DNA of 64,000 nt, from contig JALMQS010000136.1 in NCBI GenBank assembly GCA_024734495.1, positions 6,090,215-6,154,214 of the forward strand, read 5' to 3'. The position numbers were made by a program, and so were the translations under genes. Below are positions 11,640-22,531 of this stretch, piece after piece. The notes below the pieces were generated by a model. It had not been told where the DNA came from. It was given only the letters and a program-made list of their open reading frames with translations, and did no database searches. Numbering within the stretch: position 1 is the first letter of the stretch; each line of letters starts with the position of its first letter. This DNA comes from Forficula auricularia (taxonomy: Eukaryota > Arthropoda > Insecta > Dermaptera > Forficulidae).

Positions 11640-12060
11640 GGCCTGCGATATTATTATTATTATTATCCGGCACGCCCTCTGCACCTTGGCCCTCCGGGCT
11701 GGTAGCCCTGGCGGGCAGCGTCTCGAGACGGCCAAAAGTTTGTTTGCAAAATAATTTTGTTCTACTAGTATATATATATATATATCAACAAACCCTATTG
11801 AACAGCGTAGATAAAAGATAATTCTACGTAATTTGTATATACAATATTAATAATAAAAATTATATTGATATTGGATATATCTATGTATTTATATAAATTA
11901 TATCATTGGATAAAACTTTTCAATTAAAAGCAAGTGTAAGACTGAATAAAAATAAAAAAATACATTCAAACCTTATAATAATTAGTAAATTAAATGTATT
12001 TACAGATATATCTATCTCGTCCGCAGCGCCACTTATTGGGGCAAAAACCTATTATTATCC
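11640..12060. other. Repeat fragments, no gene
   Basis: Contains an ATT microsatellite, a GC-rich piece with GGCGGGCAGCGTCTCG also seen at 18262 and (as GGCGGGGAGCGTCTCG) at 20942, and an AT run near 11770. These GC-rich pieces look like Helitron 3' fragments. Confidence 0.4.
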
Positions 12061-12084
12061 ATTTCTTGAGCGTAGCTGTCAATC

Positions 12085-12616
12085 GATTAAATATAAAATC
12101 GTGTGAAATCAGACCAAACCGATTTGGCCCAAAATTTAGATAAACCACTAAACAAACCTATGGTGTGAATATAGTTTCGATACGTTCAGTGGTTTAGGCG
12201 TGGGTCGATACACGTACATACACACGAAGGATTTTATTTAGAGATTTCTTTATAAAAACATTATTTATTTTAATTCTAAAGTTTAGTGAAAACAAAATAT
12301 ATCTATAATATAATTACAATACTTCTTCAAGGCCTTTGAGAAAAATGAATTAACCCAAACCCATTGTCTGCCTGGGTACAAAAGAAAAGAGAAACCTTTT
12401 TTTAAACCCCAAGATTGGCATTTTTCTACCTGAGAATAATTAATTTAATTATGTAAAATCCTGTGAAATCAAATTAAACCGATTTGGCCCAAAATTTAGA
12501 TAAACCATCCGGAGCACTAAACAAACATTTGGTATGAATATAGTTTTCATACGATCAGTGGTTTAGGCGTGGGTCGATCACGCACATACACACTAAGGAT
12601 TATATATATATATAGA
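12085..12616 (-). mobile_element. Helitron 5' ends, two copies in tandem
   Basis: Two related blocks at 12092-12240 and 12462-12616 share GTGTGAAATC, ACCGATTTGGCCCAAAATTT, AGTGGTTTAGGCGTGGGTCG and CACACNAAGGATT. The second ends at ATATATATAGA (12605-12615), the reverse of a Helitron TCTATATATAT start. Typical of decayed non-autonomous Helitrons. Confidence 0.55.
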
Positions 12617-12644
12617 TTTGGTATATACATATCGTAATTATATA

Positions 12645-12645
<1 letters not shown>

Positions 12646-12675
<30 letters not shown>

Positions 12676-12676
12676 T
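12646..12676. repeat. AT microsatellite
   Basis: An uninterrupted TA run of about 27 bases. Confidence 0.9.
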
Positions 12677-12698
12677 ATGTATTTGTTTGAGACTATAG

Positions 12699-12725
12699 TT
12701 TCGAAGACTTGGCCTTTATCATCAG
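12699..12725 (-). ncRNA. Hammerhead-like hairpin, weak stem
   Basis: CTGATGA, one T, a short AAG/CTT stem region, then GAAACTATAGTC. The GAAACTATAGTC end is shared with the copy at 18150-18176, so both come from one family. Confidence 0.35.
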
Positions 12726-12729
12726 TCTT

Positions 12730-13676
12730 TTTTAATTATAAATATTATTTTTCATGGGTCAATATCCATTCGATGTATATGTTTATTTGTGTCAATCAGA
12801 GGACAATCTCATTGATTTCTCTTTATTATTTAAAATCCTCGGATTCGAGAAGAAGCCAAACATTATAATTTAAAGAATAACGACGTCGAACTTATTTTCA
12901 AAAACATTTTACATTAATCATATTCCTAATGTTTATTTAGAGTGTTAAAAAAATACAATTCGCAAGTTTGGCAAAGCAATATGCAATTTATTTTCTCAAA
13001 TAGAAATATCTTTCTCTTAAATTGCGTTAAAAAAAAAATAATAATTCAAATCTTGTTAGCGATGATAATAAGTAATATAATCTATGATGAATGTGTAATG
13101 GATGCGTCTGCTAAAAATATATTCTGCTAATGAATAATAAAATAGAAATTAATTTGTATATTATCATCTAGAAATGCACTCTAGTGAGTGTAATTTGTTT
13201 TTAATTGCTTGAGATAACGTCAGATTAATTTAACTAAATAAACGTACGAGTTAAAAGTGAATTAATGCAGGCAAGCGTCCCGTCAGGGCGGCAGGGGCGG
13301 ATGGGAATTCACAATTTGACAAAGTTTACCTCTCAGTAAAACCATTTAGATATTATTATTGGAGGGTGGAGATAGGCCCAAATATGTATATAGCCTGTAA
13401 AATTTAATTCAATGGAGAGATAGATGGATGAATTGATTGAGAAAATTAGCTTAAATTGACGATTAAAATTTTAATACGATTTGGAAAATTGAAATTATGG
13501 AAATATGTAGATGTAAACTCTTTTTGGGAAAGATTGGTACAGAGAGATGGATGGGTAACAAAAGAGAGGGATGAAATTACTAAATTTAGCTACAGGCAGA
13601 TTGAAAATAATATAATTGAAAATTATTCTAGTAATAAATTTAAATATAATGTAGGTACAAATAAGTACAAATATTA
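12730..13676. other. No gene seen
   Basis: AT-rich DNA. 12791-12830 (CAATCAGAGGACAATCTCAT and onward) is an unoccupied copy of the repeat into which the SINE at 34470-34981 inserted. Confidence 0.4.
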
Positions 13677-15228
13677 TATACCTGGTGAGTTTTTTTATAT
13701 TGAGACAGTCTTATAACTCAAAAACAGTGCATTGTATGAAAAAAAGTTTCAAATAAATGTTTATTTATATCGAGGTGGAAACTAAACTTCCCTATTGTTT
13801 GTCGACTTAGAACAAACTTTCAAGGATATTTCTAGGTCAAGTTCTGTTTTTTAAATGGAACCCTATATTTTTCATTTCGTCTACTTAATCTACAAAAAAA
13901 ATCGGTTGTCTGTAAAGTCGGTTTACTGACGATAGTTGAACGTGACAACGTCATCAGAAAATACTGATGGAATGGTATTTTCTTATGACGTTGTCACGTT
14001 CAACTATCGTCAGTAAACCGACTTTTGACAACCGATTTTTTCATAAAATTCTTCGTTCAGAAAATCATTTTAAATTTACAAAATACTTGAATAAAATTTA
14101 TTGTTTAAATTTCTACTCGACTGTTAAAATTTAATTTTTGATTTTATTATTTTATAATAATAACTTTTGTATTGACATTATTTCTTTCAGCAAGTAAAGT
14201 GAATAAAAGTTGTTGTTCAATTAGTTACTTAATTATTTTTGCAAATTTAATTGTAATTTGTTGTAAAAATGTAATAATTTTGAATAATTTATTATAAGAT
14301 TAAACTGTGATTAAATTATTGTTCATAAATCTTAAATTTAAAATTTAAAATTTGGAAACATTAAAATTTTTGTAACTGTAGCTTTTAAAAAGCCCGCCTC
14401 AATCTTTGTCGCTCGTTCCGCGCTCTCGCTTGCACTTCAAGCCTTAAATGGAACGCCTCAGAGCGAGGTAACGCCGCATGAGTCATGTTTTTTCGTGCGT
14501 GCAGCCGGCTTCCTCGAATTATAAGACGTTGTCACGTCAAAAACCTGAACAACTTTCATAGGAACTATTTTTTAATACGACATCAAATAAACAAAATACA
14601 TGAATCAATTAGATCTCATAAAAATTTAATAATTATTTTTAACAATTATTTAATTTAATTATCAAATAATAATGAATAAACAATATAACTATCTACTGGA
14701 TTGACACGAGAAATAAACTTTTTTAAACTTAAGAATTTTAAATAGATCTATTAAGTAGAAAATAATCTCTTAAATGTGTGTATAATGAAGTTTTAAGATC
14801 ATTATAAACACTTATTTTAATTGTTTTGACTTTTCGATTTAATAATTATTTATTTAATAATTAATTATTTAATCATTATTATTTGATAATTACTTTAAAT
14901 AATTGTTAAAAATAATTATTAAGATTTTTTGAGGTCTAATTGATTCTCTATTTTGTTTATTTGATGTCGTATTAAAAAATAGTTTTTATGAAAGTTGTTC
15001 AGTTTTTTTGAAGATTATGTACCTAGACGTAATGAAAAATATAGGCTTCCATTTAAAAAACAGAACTTGACCTAGAAATAAATACCTTTGAAAGCTTGTT
15101 CTACGTCGACAAACAATAAATATCCTAGTTTAGTTTCCCCCTCGATATAAACAAACTTTTATTTGAAACTTCTTTTCACTGTTTTTGACTTATAAGACTA
15201 TCTCAAGATAAAAAAACTCACCCGGTAT
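13677..15228. mobile_element. Nested palindromic element, 1.55 kb
   Basis: Outer arms 13677-13880 and 15010-15228 are inverted copies (CAGAACTTGACCTAGAAATA, GTCGACAAACAATA, AAAAACTCACC). Inside lie two further palindromes: 13900-14042 (GTCGGTTTACTGACGATAGT and its inverse) and 14545-15000 (AACAACTTTCATAGGAACTA and its inverse). The right edge abuts an A-run at 15230-15248. No coding capacity is seen. Confidence 0.75.
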
Positions 15229-15259
15229 ATAAAAAAAAAAAAAAAAAACAATCGTCACA

Positions 15260-16215
15260 CGCTTATAAAACATCAAATGTTTCGGGAGAATTTCTCCCTT
15301 TATCAATCGAATTTAGTAATTTTAGTGTATCATTTGTCTATTTTTTTTTACTTTACCATACAGGGTAAGATTCATTTGGTTCTTTTTTTTTCAAAATATC
15401 TCAAAAAACGGCTGAAACTATTTTGTTTAAAAAATATTGGACAAAACCATGGCATTTCGGTCTACAAAAAAGCCCTAATAAGTGAACATCGAAAAAATTA
15501 TATTTTTCTAGATACTAATTATTTTGTCAAAATGTATGTTAATACGTTAATACTGGAGTTCTCAGAAGACTAAAAATGCAAAAACTAACCTCCCAAAATG
15601 GGGGAAGGGGGGGGGGGTCAAAATATGAAAATCTAGACCTTTGGACCAAACTCAAACAAATTTGTATTTGTTACAGTAAAAACCCGTTTTTTAGTAGATA
15701 AAACGCGTTTCACTGAATACCTTTGTGGCAACTAGAATTTACTGATGTTGGTTGAGTTTGTTTCAAAGGTCTGGAATCTTCATTTTTGACCTTCCCCCAT
15801 TTTGGGTGTTTATTTTCAAAATATTTTAAACGAAAATGTCAAAAATTACATCCTCAACAACTTTACTTCTAATTTTCGTTTAAAATCTTTTTGAAAATAA
15901 ACACCCAAAATGAGGCGGAAGGTCAAAAATGAAGATTCTAGACCTTTGGACCAAACTCAACCAACATCAGTAAACTCTAGTTGCCATAAAGGTATTCAGT
16001 GAAACGCGTTTTATCTAGTAAGAACCCGTTCTTACCAAAAACGTGGTTTTACTGCAACATATACATAATCAGTGGGCCCCAGAAGTCTATAAGTGTAAAA
16101 ACTAAATCCCCATGCACTTATAGACTTCCTGGGATCCACTGATTATGTATGTATACAATATTTGGTTGAGTTTGGTCCAAAGGTCTAGATTTTGATTTTT
16201 TTGACCCCCCCCTAA
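15260..16215. repeat. Interspersed repeat cluster with satellite-related monomers
   Basis: 15345-15545 matches 30025-30290 and 44100-44345 (TTTACTTTACCATACAGGGT, AAACCATGGCAT, AAAAAGCCCTAA, GAACATCGAAAAAATTATAT). 15705-16012 is a palindrome (AAACGCGTTTCACTGAATAC and its inverse) whose arms include the ACCAAACTCAACCAA word of the 117-bp satellite unit. 16209-16255 matches both flanks of the Helitron at 44487 without the insertion. The open frame at 15277-15573 is a by-product. Confidence 0.7.
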
Positions 16216-16489
16216 ATGATTATAAATGATTTTATTAAATATTAAATATAAGAGAGGTCCAGGCCAGATCAATTTAATATTTTTTTTTTCTGAATTTCGA
16301 ATTTGTTTATAAATTGAAAATTGCATTAAAACTCGCTACCCTGTTAACAAATTTTATAGAAGCGAGTGCTCATAAATTATCTAATTCTATGGTATATTAA
16401 TTTTTGGAATTGATGAAATATCCTAATATTATTCAAAATATGTACTTATATCAATAAGATTTCAAGAAAATTGGTTTACTGGAAGCAAG

Positions 16490-16853
16490 GGCGGATCCAG
16501 GAATTTTTTATGGGGGGGGGGGGGGGAGGGAATGTGTATACCTAATGTGCCCTATATATAAGTTCTACTTTTTATCTCGAAAGTGTGTCGCGATCGAATG
16601 GTCCAAGCGGGGGGGGGGGGGGGCAGAGACGCCCCCACACACACACATAGAACTTTATTTTCAATTTTAAAATTTTTTTACAAATTTCATATCTCATATT
16701 TTAAGTTCATTAAAATTAAAAAATTGTTATAAATTCCCTGTCGATTTGGCCGCCGTTTTTGGCCTCTGCGTGCGGCGCACGTGTTGCACTCCCGCCAGAC
16801 ACGGGCCTGTATGGGGGGAGGGGCGGTCGCCCCACCGTGGATCCGCCCTTGTC
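16490..16853. mobile_element. hAT-like MITE
   Basis: 14-bp terminal inverted repeats CAAGGGCGGATCCA and TGGATCCGCCCTTG enclose about 360 bp with two long G runs. CAAGGGCGGATCC-type ends are common in insect non-autonomous hAT elements. An 8-bp target duplication is not clear, so the insertion is old. Confidence 0.6.
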
Positions 16854-16854
16854 T

Positions 16855-17965
16855 GTGGGTCAAAATTCAATTCCAAGATTCTATCCAGACAAACTGAGTA
16901 ACAGGGCCTAGGGGTGCCCAGGTTGTGCTCAGCACAGGGGCGCTTCATCGAACGGGCGCCATATGCAAAGATATGCAAATAAAACTTTAAAAATACTGAA
17001 AATCGGAATATTGATGATAACGCACTTTATTTAAAAAAGTGAAATCTTTACACTTCTTTATAAAATGTGTTTGTCACAGCTCCAATCGAAAATCTGAAAA
17101 TCATTTAATTATTTAATTATTCTATAGAATTTTATTGTAATTTAGTTTACTGAATGAATCCCTTTCCTTCTTTATAATGTCCAACCAGAATGGGTGATAA
17201 TTTAAGAAAAAGTTTTAATTTTGTCCTTCCATTTCTTTTAATATTATGTAAAATAAATGTCCATGTTTCCTTTTGGAATATTTTATAAGAAAGAAATCGA
17301 AAAATTAGCTTTCTTTTTTTAAATAAATAACAAGATGGCGTGATGTGTGAGAAGGAGGGTTGGCCACCCTTAAAAAAATTGCCTTAATAAATCAATTCCA
17401 GCGGTGGCTTAATAGTAGTTAATAGAAAATAAAAAAAACACGTATTGGTATACATAATATAATAACATCTATTTAATAAGATTGTTATTAATAATATTTT
17501 TATCATTATTAAATTGGTTTATTTGTTTAAAAGTAGCAAATCGCGTATGGCCTAATCGCAAACAAGTTTATTTTTGAATCAATCATTTAAATAATTCTAA
17601 ACGTTATATTTTCTAAAATATTTAAGATATCAAATTCGGGCTTTTGCCGTTAATTAGAAACAGAATGGGTGAATTGGTGAAATTTTTTTCATAATTTTCT
17701 AAATAATCTCCAATAGGGTCGTGAGTGAAATATTGAGGCAATACTACTGCCGAAGCTAGCACTCTCTAGTATTTTATTTATTGAACTAAATGGGGTAAAC
17801 ATTCTAATTTGGTTGCCTTGACAACAACAATGTATTTATTTACTATTAATCTAGACATTCTGCACTTAATGTGTCTATCTTTCAATCTTTTTTTCGACCA
17901 CGCCAACTTGTGTATCTTTTGAGATTCAATATTATTATAAATAAATATGAAGTACATATATTAGT
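16855..17965. other. No gene seen
   Basis: AT-rich sequence with no convincing exon. A decayed X-box-like GTTGCCTTGACAAC lies at 17812-17825 followed by an AACAATGTATTTATT word, marking one copy of the dispersed repeat described at 19399. Confidence 0.4.
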
Positions 17966-17969
17966 TAGA

Positions 17970-18070
17970 ACCGAGGATGAACCGGGACCTAATATCGTGT
18001 ACACCTACTTCCACTTCCATTTCCAAATATTTCCAAAAAATTCCAGTACTTTAGATACTAAAATAATTTG
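17970..18070. mobile_element. Half copy of the GAGGGGTGAACC MITE
   Basis: CGAGGATGAACCGGGACCTA, TCGTGTACACCTACTTCCAC and TTTCCAAATATTTCC match the inner order of the 24950 copy; the other end is lost. Confidence 0.6.
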
Positions 18071-18149
18071 AAGGAGCCAATAAAAGAGTGTATCTTCTGC
18101 TGGAATTATAAATTTTTAATATTAATTCCTGTGAATAAATTGTAATAGA

Positions 18150-18176
18150 CTGATGAAGAGGACAAAGCTCTCGAAA
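18150..18176 (+). ncRNA. Hammerhead-like hairpin
   Basis: CTGATGA, one A, stem GAGG/TCTC with a 7-nt loop, then GAAACTATAGTC. Confidence 0.45.
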
Positions 18177-18189
18177 CTATAGTCTCGTT

Positions 18190-18480
18190 ATAAATAAACG
18201 AGCTTTTCGTGCGTGCCTTCGGCATGCCCTCGAAGCTCGGCCCTCCGGGATGGTGCCCTGGCGGGCAGCGTCTCGGTCCAAAAATGTTATTTCTCTTAAA
18301 AATCACACTCCAAATGTATACCCGTAAACTACCGAAAATACATCGTCTTTTAAAAGTTTCGCCTCTCTAATTTTTGAGTGGCGGGGGGGGGGGGGGGGAG
18401 GAACAATTATCAATATATTTAATGGTAGATCACTCGTATCCATAATAAGCATTAATTAACAGGAATAGCAGGGAATTGGA
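18190..18480. other. Helitron-like GC fragment and poly-G
   Basis: 18206-18275 (CGTGCGTGCCTTCGGCATGC, GGCGGGCAGCGTCTCGG) is related to the GC pieces at 11670 and 20899. An 18-base G run is at 18382-18399. No gene. Confidence 0.4.
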
Positions 18481-18520
18481 TAAAAATAAAAAACAGAGTT
18501 TTTATTAAATGGGCCAGACG

Positions 18521-18548
18521 TTTCGTCGATTAATTTCGACTTCCTCAG
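18521..18548 (-). ncRNA. Hammerhead-like hairpin
   Basis: CTGAGGA, one A, perfect stem GTCGA/TCGAC with loop AATTAA, then GAAACG. GCCA before and TGGC after the motif can form an outer helix. Confidence 0.5.
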
Positions 18549-18599
18549 TGGCTCATTCTATCACTCTTTGTCAAAAGACAATTCCGCTACGCGACGAAA

Positions 18600-19045
18600 C
18601 ATCCTTTAATCCTTTTTATTTAAACTATAATACATTGTTGGATCATGCTCAATTGCTCAAGAATCTTGAACTTTTACACACTTGAACAATCAAAATTTAT
18701 CACAAAAAAAAATAATATGTTTCTACTCTTTAAACAGACAAAGAAAGGATTTATTATAAATTTAAAATGAATTGGAGTCTTTCATTTCAAAATTCGAGTC
18801 CAAATTAGAATTATATTTCAAATTTGCCTGGTTAATGAAAATCGATTGGAGCCATCAGTTTAAAATCCGAGCTGACAATTATATTTCAAATTTGCCTCGT
18901 TAATTAATATATATTTAATGTTTCTTAATTTAAAATCTATTGGTGTTTTTTCATTTTCATTCGAGTTCAAATGAATACAATATTATCTCGATACAAAGTC
19001 TAAATCAAAAATATATAGTTTTAGTAACAGAAATCAAGATATAAA
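18600..19045. other. No gene seen
   Basis: AT-rich, with a diffuse internal repetition (ATTGGAG, TTTCAAAT, AATTCGAGTC words at 18780-18970). Confidence 0.35.
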
Positions 19046-19051
19046 TATTAA

Positions 19052-19125
19052 TGTTACATTGGTCTAATGGCTAGAGCTCATGCCCTTAGTTCAAGAGTTC
19101 GTCGGTTCGATTCTAGGCAAGAGGG
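19052..19125 (+). tRNA. tRNA-like sequence, probably SINE head or pseudogene
   Basis: A-box-like TGGTCTAATGGCTAGAGC and B-box GGTTCGATTC are correctly spaced and an oligo-T follows at 19129. The acceptor and T stems pair poorly, so a working tRNA is unlikely. It lies next to the repeat shared with 888-950, which supports a SINE origin. Confidence 0.35.
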
Positions 19126-19398
19126 TAATTTTTTTAGACAAATTTCTCTAAGCGTTATTACAAATTAATCTAGACAAATATATATAGTATTAAAAAATTA
19201 TAATTCCAGCACAAGACACATTCTTTTATTGTCTTCTTCCATTTATAAAAATTCTGCTACTCTCGGCAAAAAACTTTAAATTTAAACTAAAATAATTCCA
19301 AAGACGTGTACACCTAATTCCAATCGCAGTTCACCCCTCTGTTAGAACGAAGAACATGTTTATTTACTTTCTATATCAATAATAATAAATACATTGTT

Positions 19399-19412
19399 GT
19401 TGCCATGGCAAC
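19399..19412. promoter_or_regulatory. Perfect RFX X-box palindrome in a dispersed repeat
   Basis: GTTGCCATGGCAAC matches the RFX X-box consensus in both halves. It is embedded in a repeat (AATAATAAATACATTGTTG on the left, TAATTAG on the right) that recurs at 22380, 24387, 37707 and 42337. Whether RFX binds here is unknown. Confidence 0.5.
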
Positions 19413-19423
19413 ATAATTAGAAT

Positions 19424-20201
19424 CGAGGGGTGATGCGCGACTGGAATTAGGTGTACACCTCTTTGGAATTACTTGGAAATATTTGGAATTACTTGGAATT
19501 ACTTGGAAATATTTGGAATTACTTGGAAACATTTGGAATTACTTGGAAACATTTGGAATTCCTTGGAAATATTTGGAATTACTTGGAATTACTTGGAAAC
19601 ATTTGGAATTACTTGGAAATATTTGGAATTACTTGGAATTACTTGGAAATATTCGGAATTACTTGGAAATATTTGGAATTACTTGGAAACATTTGGAATT
19701 ACTTGGAATTACTTGGAAATATTTGGAATTACTTGGAAATATTTGGAATTACTTGGAATTACTTGGAAATATTTGGAATTACTTGGAAATATTTAGAATT
19801 ACTTGAAAATATTTGGAATTACTTGGAAATTATTGGAATTTCTTGGAAATATTTGGAATTACTTGGAAATATTTGGAATTACTTGGAAATATTTAGAATT
19901 ACTTGAAAATTTTTGAAATTATTTGGAATTACTTGGAAATTTTTGGAATTACTTGGAAATTTTTGGAATTACTTGGAAATATTTGGAATTACTTGGAAAT
20001 AATTGGAATTACTTGGAAATATTTAGAATTACTTGGAAATATATGGAATAATTTGAAATTTTTGGAATTACTTGGAAATATTTTGAAGTACTTGGAAATA
20101 TTTTGAAGTACTTGGAAATATTTTGAAGTACTGGAATTATTTGGAAATAAAAGTGGAAATGGAAGTAGGTGTACAGCATATCAGGTCGCGGTTCACCCCT
20201 C
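19424..20201. mobile_element. MITE enlarged by an internal minisatellite, 9-bp TSD
   Basis: Ends CGAGGGGTGATGCGCGACTG and TCGCGGTTCACCCCTC are inverted copies, and AATTAGAAT flanks both sides (19415-19423 and 20202-20210). The 9-bp duplication fits the Mutator-like superfamily better than hAT (8) or mariner (TA). The centre is the minisatellite at 19465-20140. Confidence 0.8.
19465..20140 (+). repeat. 20-bp (and 30-bp) minisatellite array
   Basis: Repeats of GGAATTACTTGGAAATATTT, often with an extra GGAATTACTT to make 30 bp. Shorter MITE copies at 9901 and 24950 keep only one or two GGAATTA/GGAAAT words, so the array grew inside one copy. Reading frames of up to 151 aa rich in Leu, Trp and Asn come from the array and are not genes. 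Confidence 0.9.
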
Positions 20202-20209
20202 AATTAGAA

Positions 20210-20895
20210 TATTAATTAATTAGTTAATATATATCAACTCTAAAGAAAAAAAACTTGTGTTTAATTAAAAAAAAAAAAAATCAATATTTAAGATAATTTT
20301 GAAAGATTAAACAAAAAGGGTTATTTTCTATTAAACAAGCTTATCAATTATTTTTTATTTAAGAAATAATTATTATAACAAGTTTTGGTAAAATTTATAA
20401 ACTTAAATACGAAAAAAGAAACCCTCGAGCTACCATCTGTCTACATAAAAAAACATTTGCATAGTAGTGTCCAATTCTTTTACAGCTGTAAGATTAGAGT
20501 AGGTACCTTTAATAAAATCCACCCTTTCAATCCTATCGACGCTTTCAATCTGTTTTAACTATATAATATATTATAATAAAAAAGCGTGTGTGTGGGGAGA
20601 TTTTCTATCTCGCTCATTAAAAGTAAAGGGTTTGCTCAATAGGGCTATTTAAATGATATGAATAGTAATTGATACATAATAGTACTACACCCTTTAAAAC
20701 CCTCCTCCCTTATACAATAATGGAGAGACATACTTCAGGGGACCAGCTCAAGTTTAAATGAACAATTTTTTAATTGATCTAATAGATAAGAAACCAGAAT
20801 GCATTATGTTAATAAGACCGCCAAGTGCGAGCCGGGGCTCACATACCGTTCATACGAAGCCTTTTGTGTTTAAGACCCCTGATAAATATATTGAC
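20210..20895. other. No gene seen
   Basis: AT-rich DNA with an A run at 20266-20280 and a weak AGTAAAGGG word at 20623, recalling the termini of the palindrome-plus-tail elements. Confidence 0.35.
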
Positions 20896-20898
20896 TAA

Positions 20899-20981
20899 CT
20901 AGCTGACCCCCGGGCCTTCGTCCCGGCGACACCTATCCCCTGGCGGGGAGCGTCTCGTTTTATGCTTAAAATTTATATAGA
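20899..20981 (-). mobile_element. 83-bp mini-Helitron
   Basis: On the - strand it starts TCTATATAAATTTTAAGC, ends GGGTCAGCTAG, and has a hairpin CCGGG/CCCGG 7 nt before the CAGCTAG end. It has the three Helitron hallmarks (5' TC, 3' hairpin, CTAG end) and almost no body. Confidence 0.55.
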
Positions 20982-21302
20982 TAATAGCTGACCCGAGCAC
21001 GCGTTGCTGTGACACTGTACGTATCGAAATTAAATTCGCAACATATGTCCGTTTGGTGCTCCGATTGGTATATCTAAACTTTTGGGCCAGGTTTATAATT
21101 TATTAATGAATTATATATTACTTGTCAAAATTGTTCCCTTAACCAAAAATAATATTGACAGTTGAAAGATTTCCAAAAAGCTATTATTGGCCATCCTGTT
21201 TGTTTGCTTTTACCCCCCCCCAGAGAGGCGCTGGTGTTGTTTCCTCGAAAAAATATGTTTTTGCATGCCACAGGTGTGATATCTATAAAAACTATATATA
21301 TA

Positions 21303-22213
21303 GGGTGTTTTTTTTAGAGGTATAGAACTTCGAATTGAAATAAAACACAAGAAAATCGTTTTAATGTCCATCAATTTGGCTTTATTGGAAGGATAATTTT
21401 ATGCCATTAATGTTTAAATATGATTTCGGGCATGTGGCCGCCGCGGCTGGCTCCGAATAAATCCAATTCTACAGGTCCAATTTTCAACCACTTTTTCGAG
21501 CATATGGGGCCGTATGTTGGCAATAACGCCACGAATGTTGGCTTCCAAGTCCCCTAACGTTTCTGGTTTGTTGGCGTAGACGAGCGACTTCACATATCCC
21601 CAAAGAAAATAATCCAATGGTGTCAAATCACACGATCTTGGTGGCCAATTGACAGGTCCATTCCGCGAAATTATGCGCTCATCGAATGTTTCCTTCAATA
21701 AATCGATTGTGACGTGCGCTGTGTGGCATGTAGCGCCGTCTTGTTGGAACCACAACTCATCCACATTCATGCCATCCAATTCGGGAACAAATTAGTCGGT
21801 TATCATGGCTCTATACCGGTCTCCATTAACGGTAACTGACTCTCCAGCATTATTTCGGCCCAATGACTCCACCAGCCCATAGAGCACACCAAACAGTCAG
21901 TTTTTGTGGATGTAATGGCGTCTCAAGGGTCTCATGTGGATTCTCTTCACTCCAAATGCGGCAATTTTGCTTGCTGACGTAGCCATTCAACCAAAAATGA
22001 GCCTCATCATAACTGAACAAAATTTTGCGATGAAAATCAGCATCGAGATCAATCTCATTTTCGGCCCATACACCAAAATCACATGCCCGAAATCATATTT
22101 AAACATTAATGGCATAAAATTATCCTTCCAATAAAGCCAAATTGATGGACATTAAAACGATTTTCTTGTGTTTTATTTCAATTCGAAGTTCTATACCTCT
22201 AAAAAAAACACCC
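21303..22213 (-). mobile_element. Mariner-like element with 134-bp inverted ends
   Basis: Left and right ends (21303-21436, 22080-22213) are identical inverted copies of 134 bp starting GGGTGTTTTTTTTAGAGG. Both are copies of the transposon 3' end, including its last codons and 3' UTR, so the original 5' end and N-terminal coding region were replaced by an inverted duplicate. TA lies at the left edge; the right edge reads GT. Confidence 0.8.
21414..22079 (-). pseudogene. Mariner-like transposase, catalytic part, broken
   Basis: The frame begins inside the protein near the first catalytic Asp (FSYDEAHFWLNGYVSKQNC) and runs past the second (WFQQDGATCHTA) to the third (PPRSCDLTPLDYFLWG), with 36 residues between the second and third Asp. 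One frameshift after GGVIGPK and one in-frame TAA before FVPELDG break it. The N-terminal DNA-binding HTH half is missing. Catalysis by this copy is not expected. Confidence 0.85.
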
Positions 22214-22379
22214 GTTAAAAACACTTGTGTATTTGAATGGAATGTTGTGTGAAAATTTCAAAGAAATCGGTGAAGATCCTTCAACGTATCACTAATCGTA
22301 ACAGTACATTTTTATTTATATAGATTAATTCATTCATATAGTAACTAAATAGTATTGAAACATTGTGCTACTAGGGTAG

Positions 22380-22393
22380 GTTGCCATGGCAAC
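22380..22393. promoter_or_regulatory. Perfect RFX X-box palindrome
   Basis: GTTGCCATGGCAAC again, followed by AACAAATGTATTTATTA, in inverse orientation to the 19399 repeat copy. Confidence 0.45.
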
Positions 22394-22503
22394 AACAAAT
22401 GTATTTATTATTTCATTGTTCGCACTATAATCAAATATTTAAAAAGATCGTAGGGTCAGAATTTAAATCAAACGCAAAGTTTCTTAATTAAATAGCCCAA
22501 ACG

Positions 22504-22531
22504 TTTCGCCACTGATTAGCGACTTCCCCAG
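22504..22531 (-). ncRNA. Hammerhead-like hairpin, core variant
   Basis: CTGGGGA (A6 changed to G), one A, stem GTCGCT/AGTGGC with two wobbles and loop AATC, then GAAACG. Confidence 0.4.

Larger units (their letters stand above)
20984..22324 (-). mobile_element. Helitron interrupted by a mariner-like element
   Basis: On - it starts TCTATATAAATAAAAATGTA (22324 downward) and ends GTGCTCGGGTCAGCTAT at 20984 (CTAT in place of CTAG). The 21303-22213 mariner is inserted inside. It lies head-to-tail against the 83-bp Helitron. Confidence 0.6.

Noticed and set aside
15277..15573. 98-codon frame MFRENFSLYQSN
   Set aside because: Lies in an interspersed repeat whose other copies (30030, 44110) have the frame broken.
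19052..19125. Functional tRNA gene
   Set aside because: A and B boxes are good but the acceptor and T stems do not pair; kept only as tRNA-like.
19451..20106. Leu/Trp/Asn-rich frames up to 151 codons
   Set aside because: Three overlapping frames from the 20/30-bp minisatellite; no other support.
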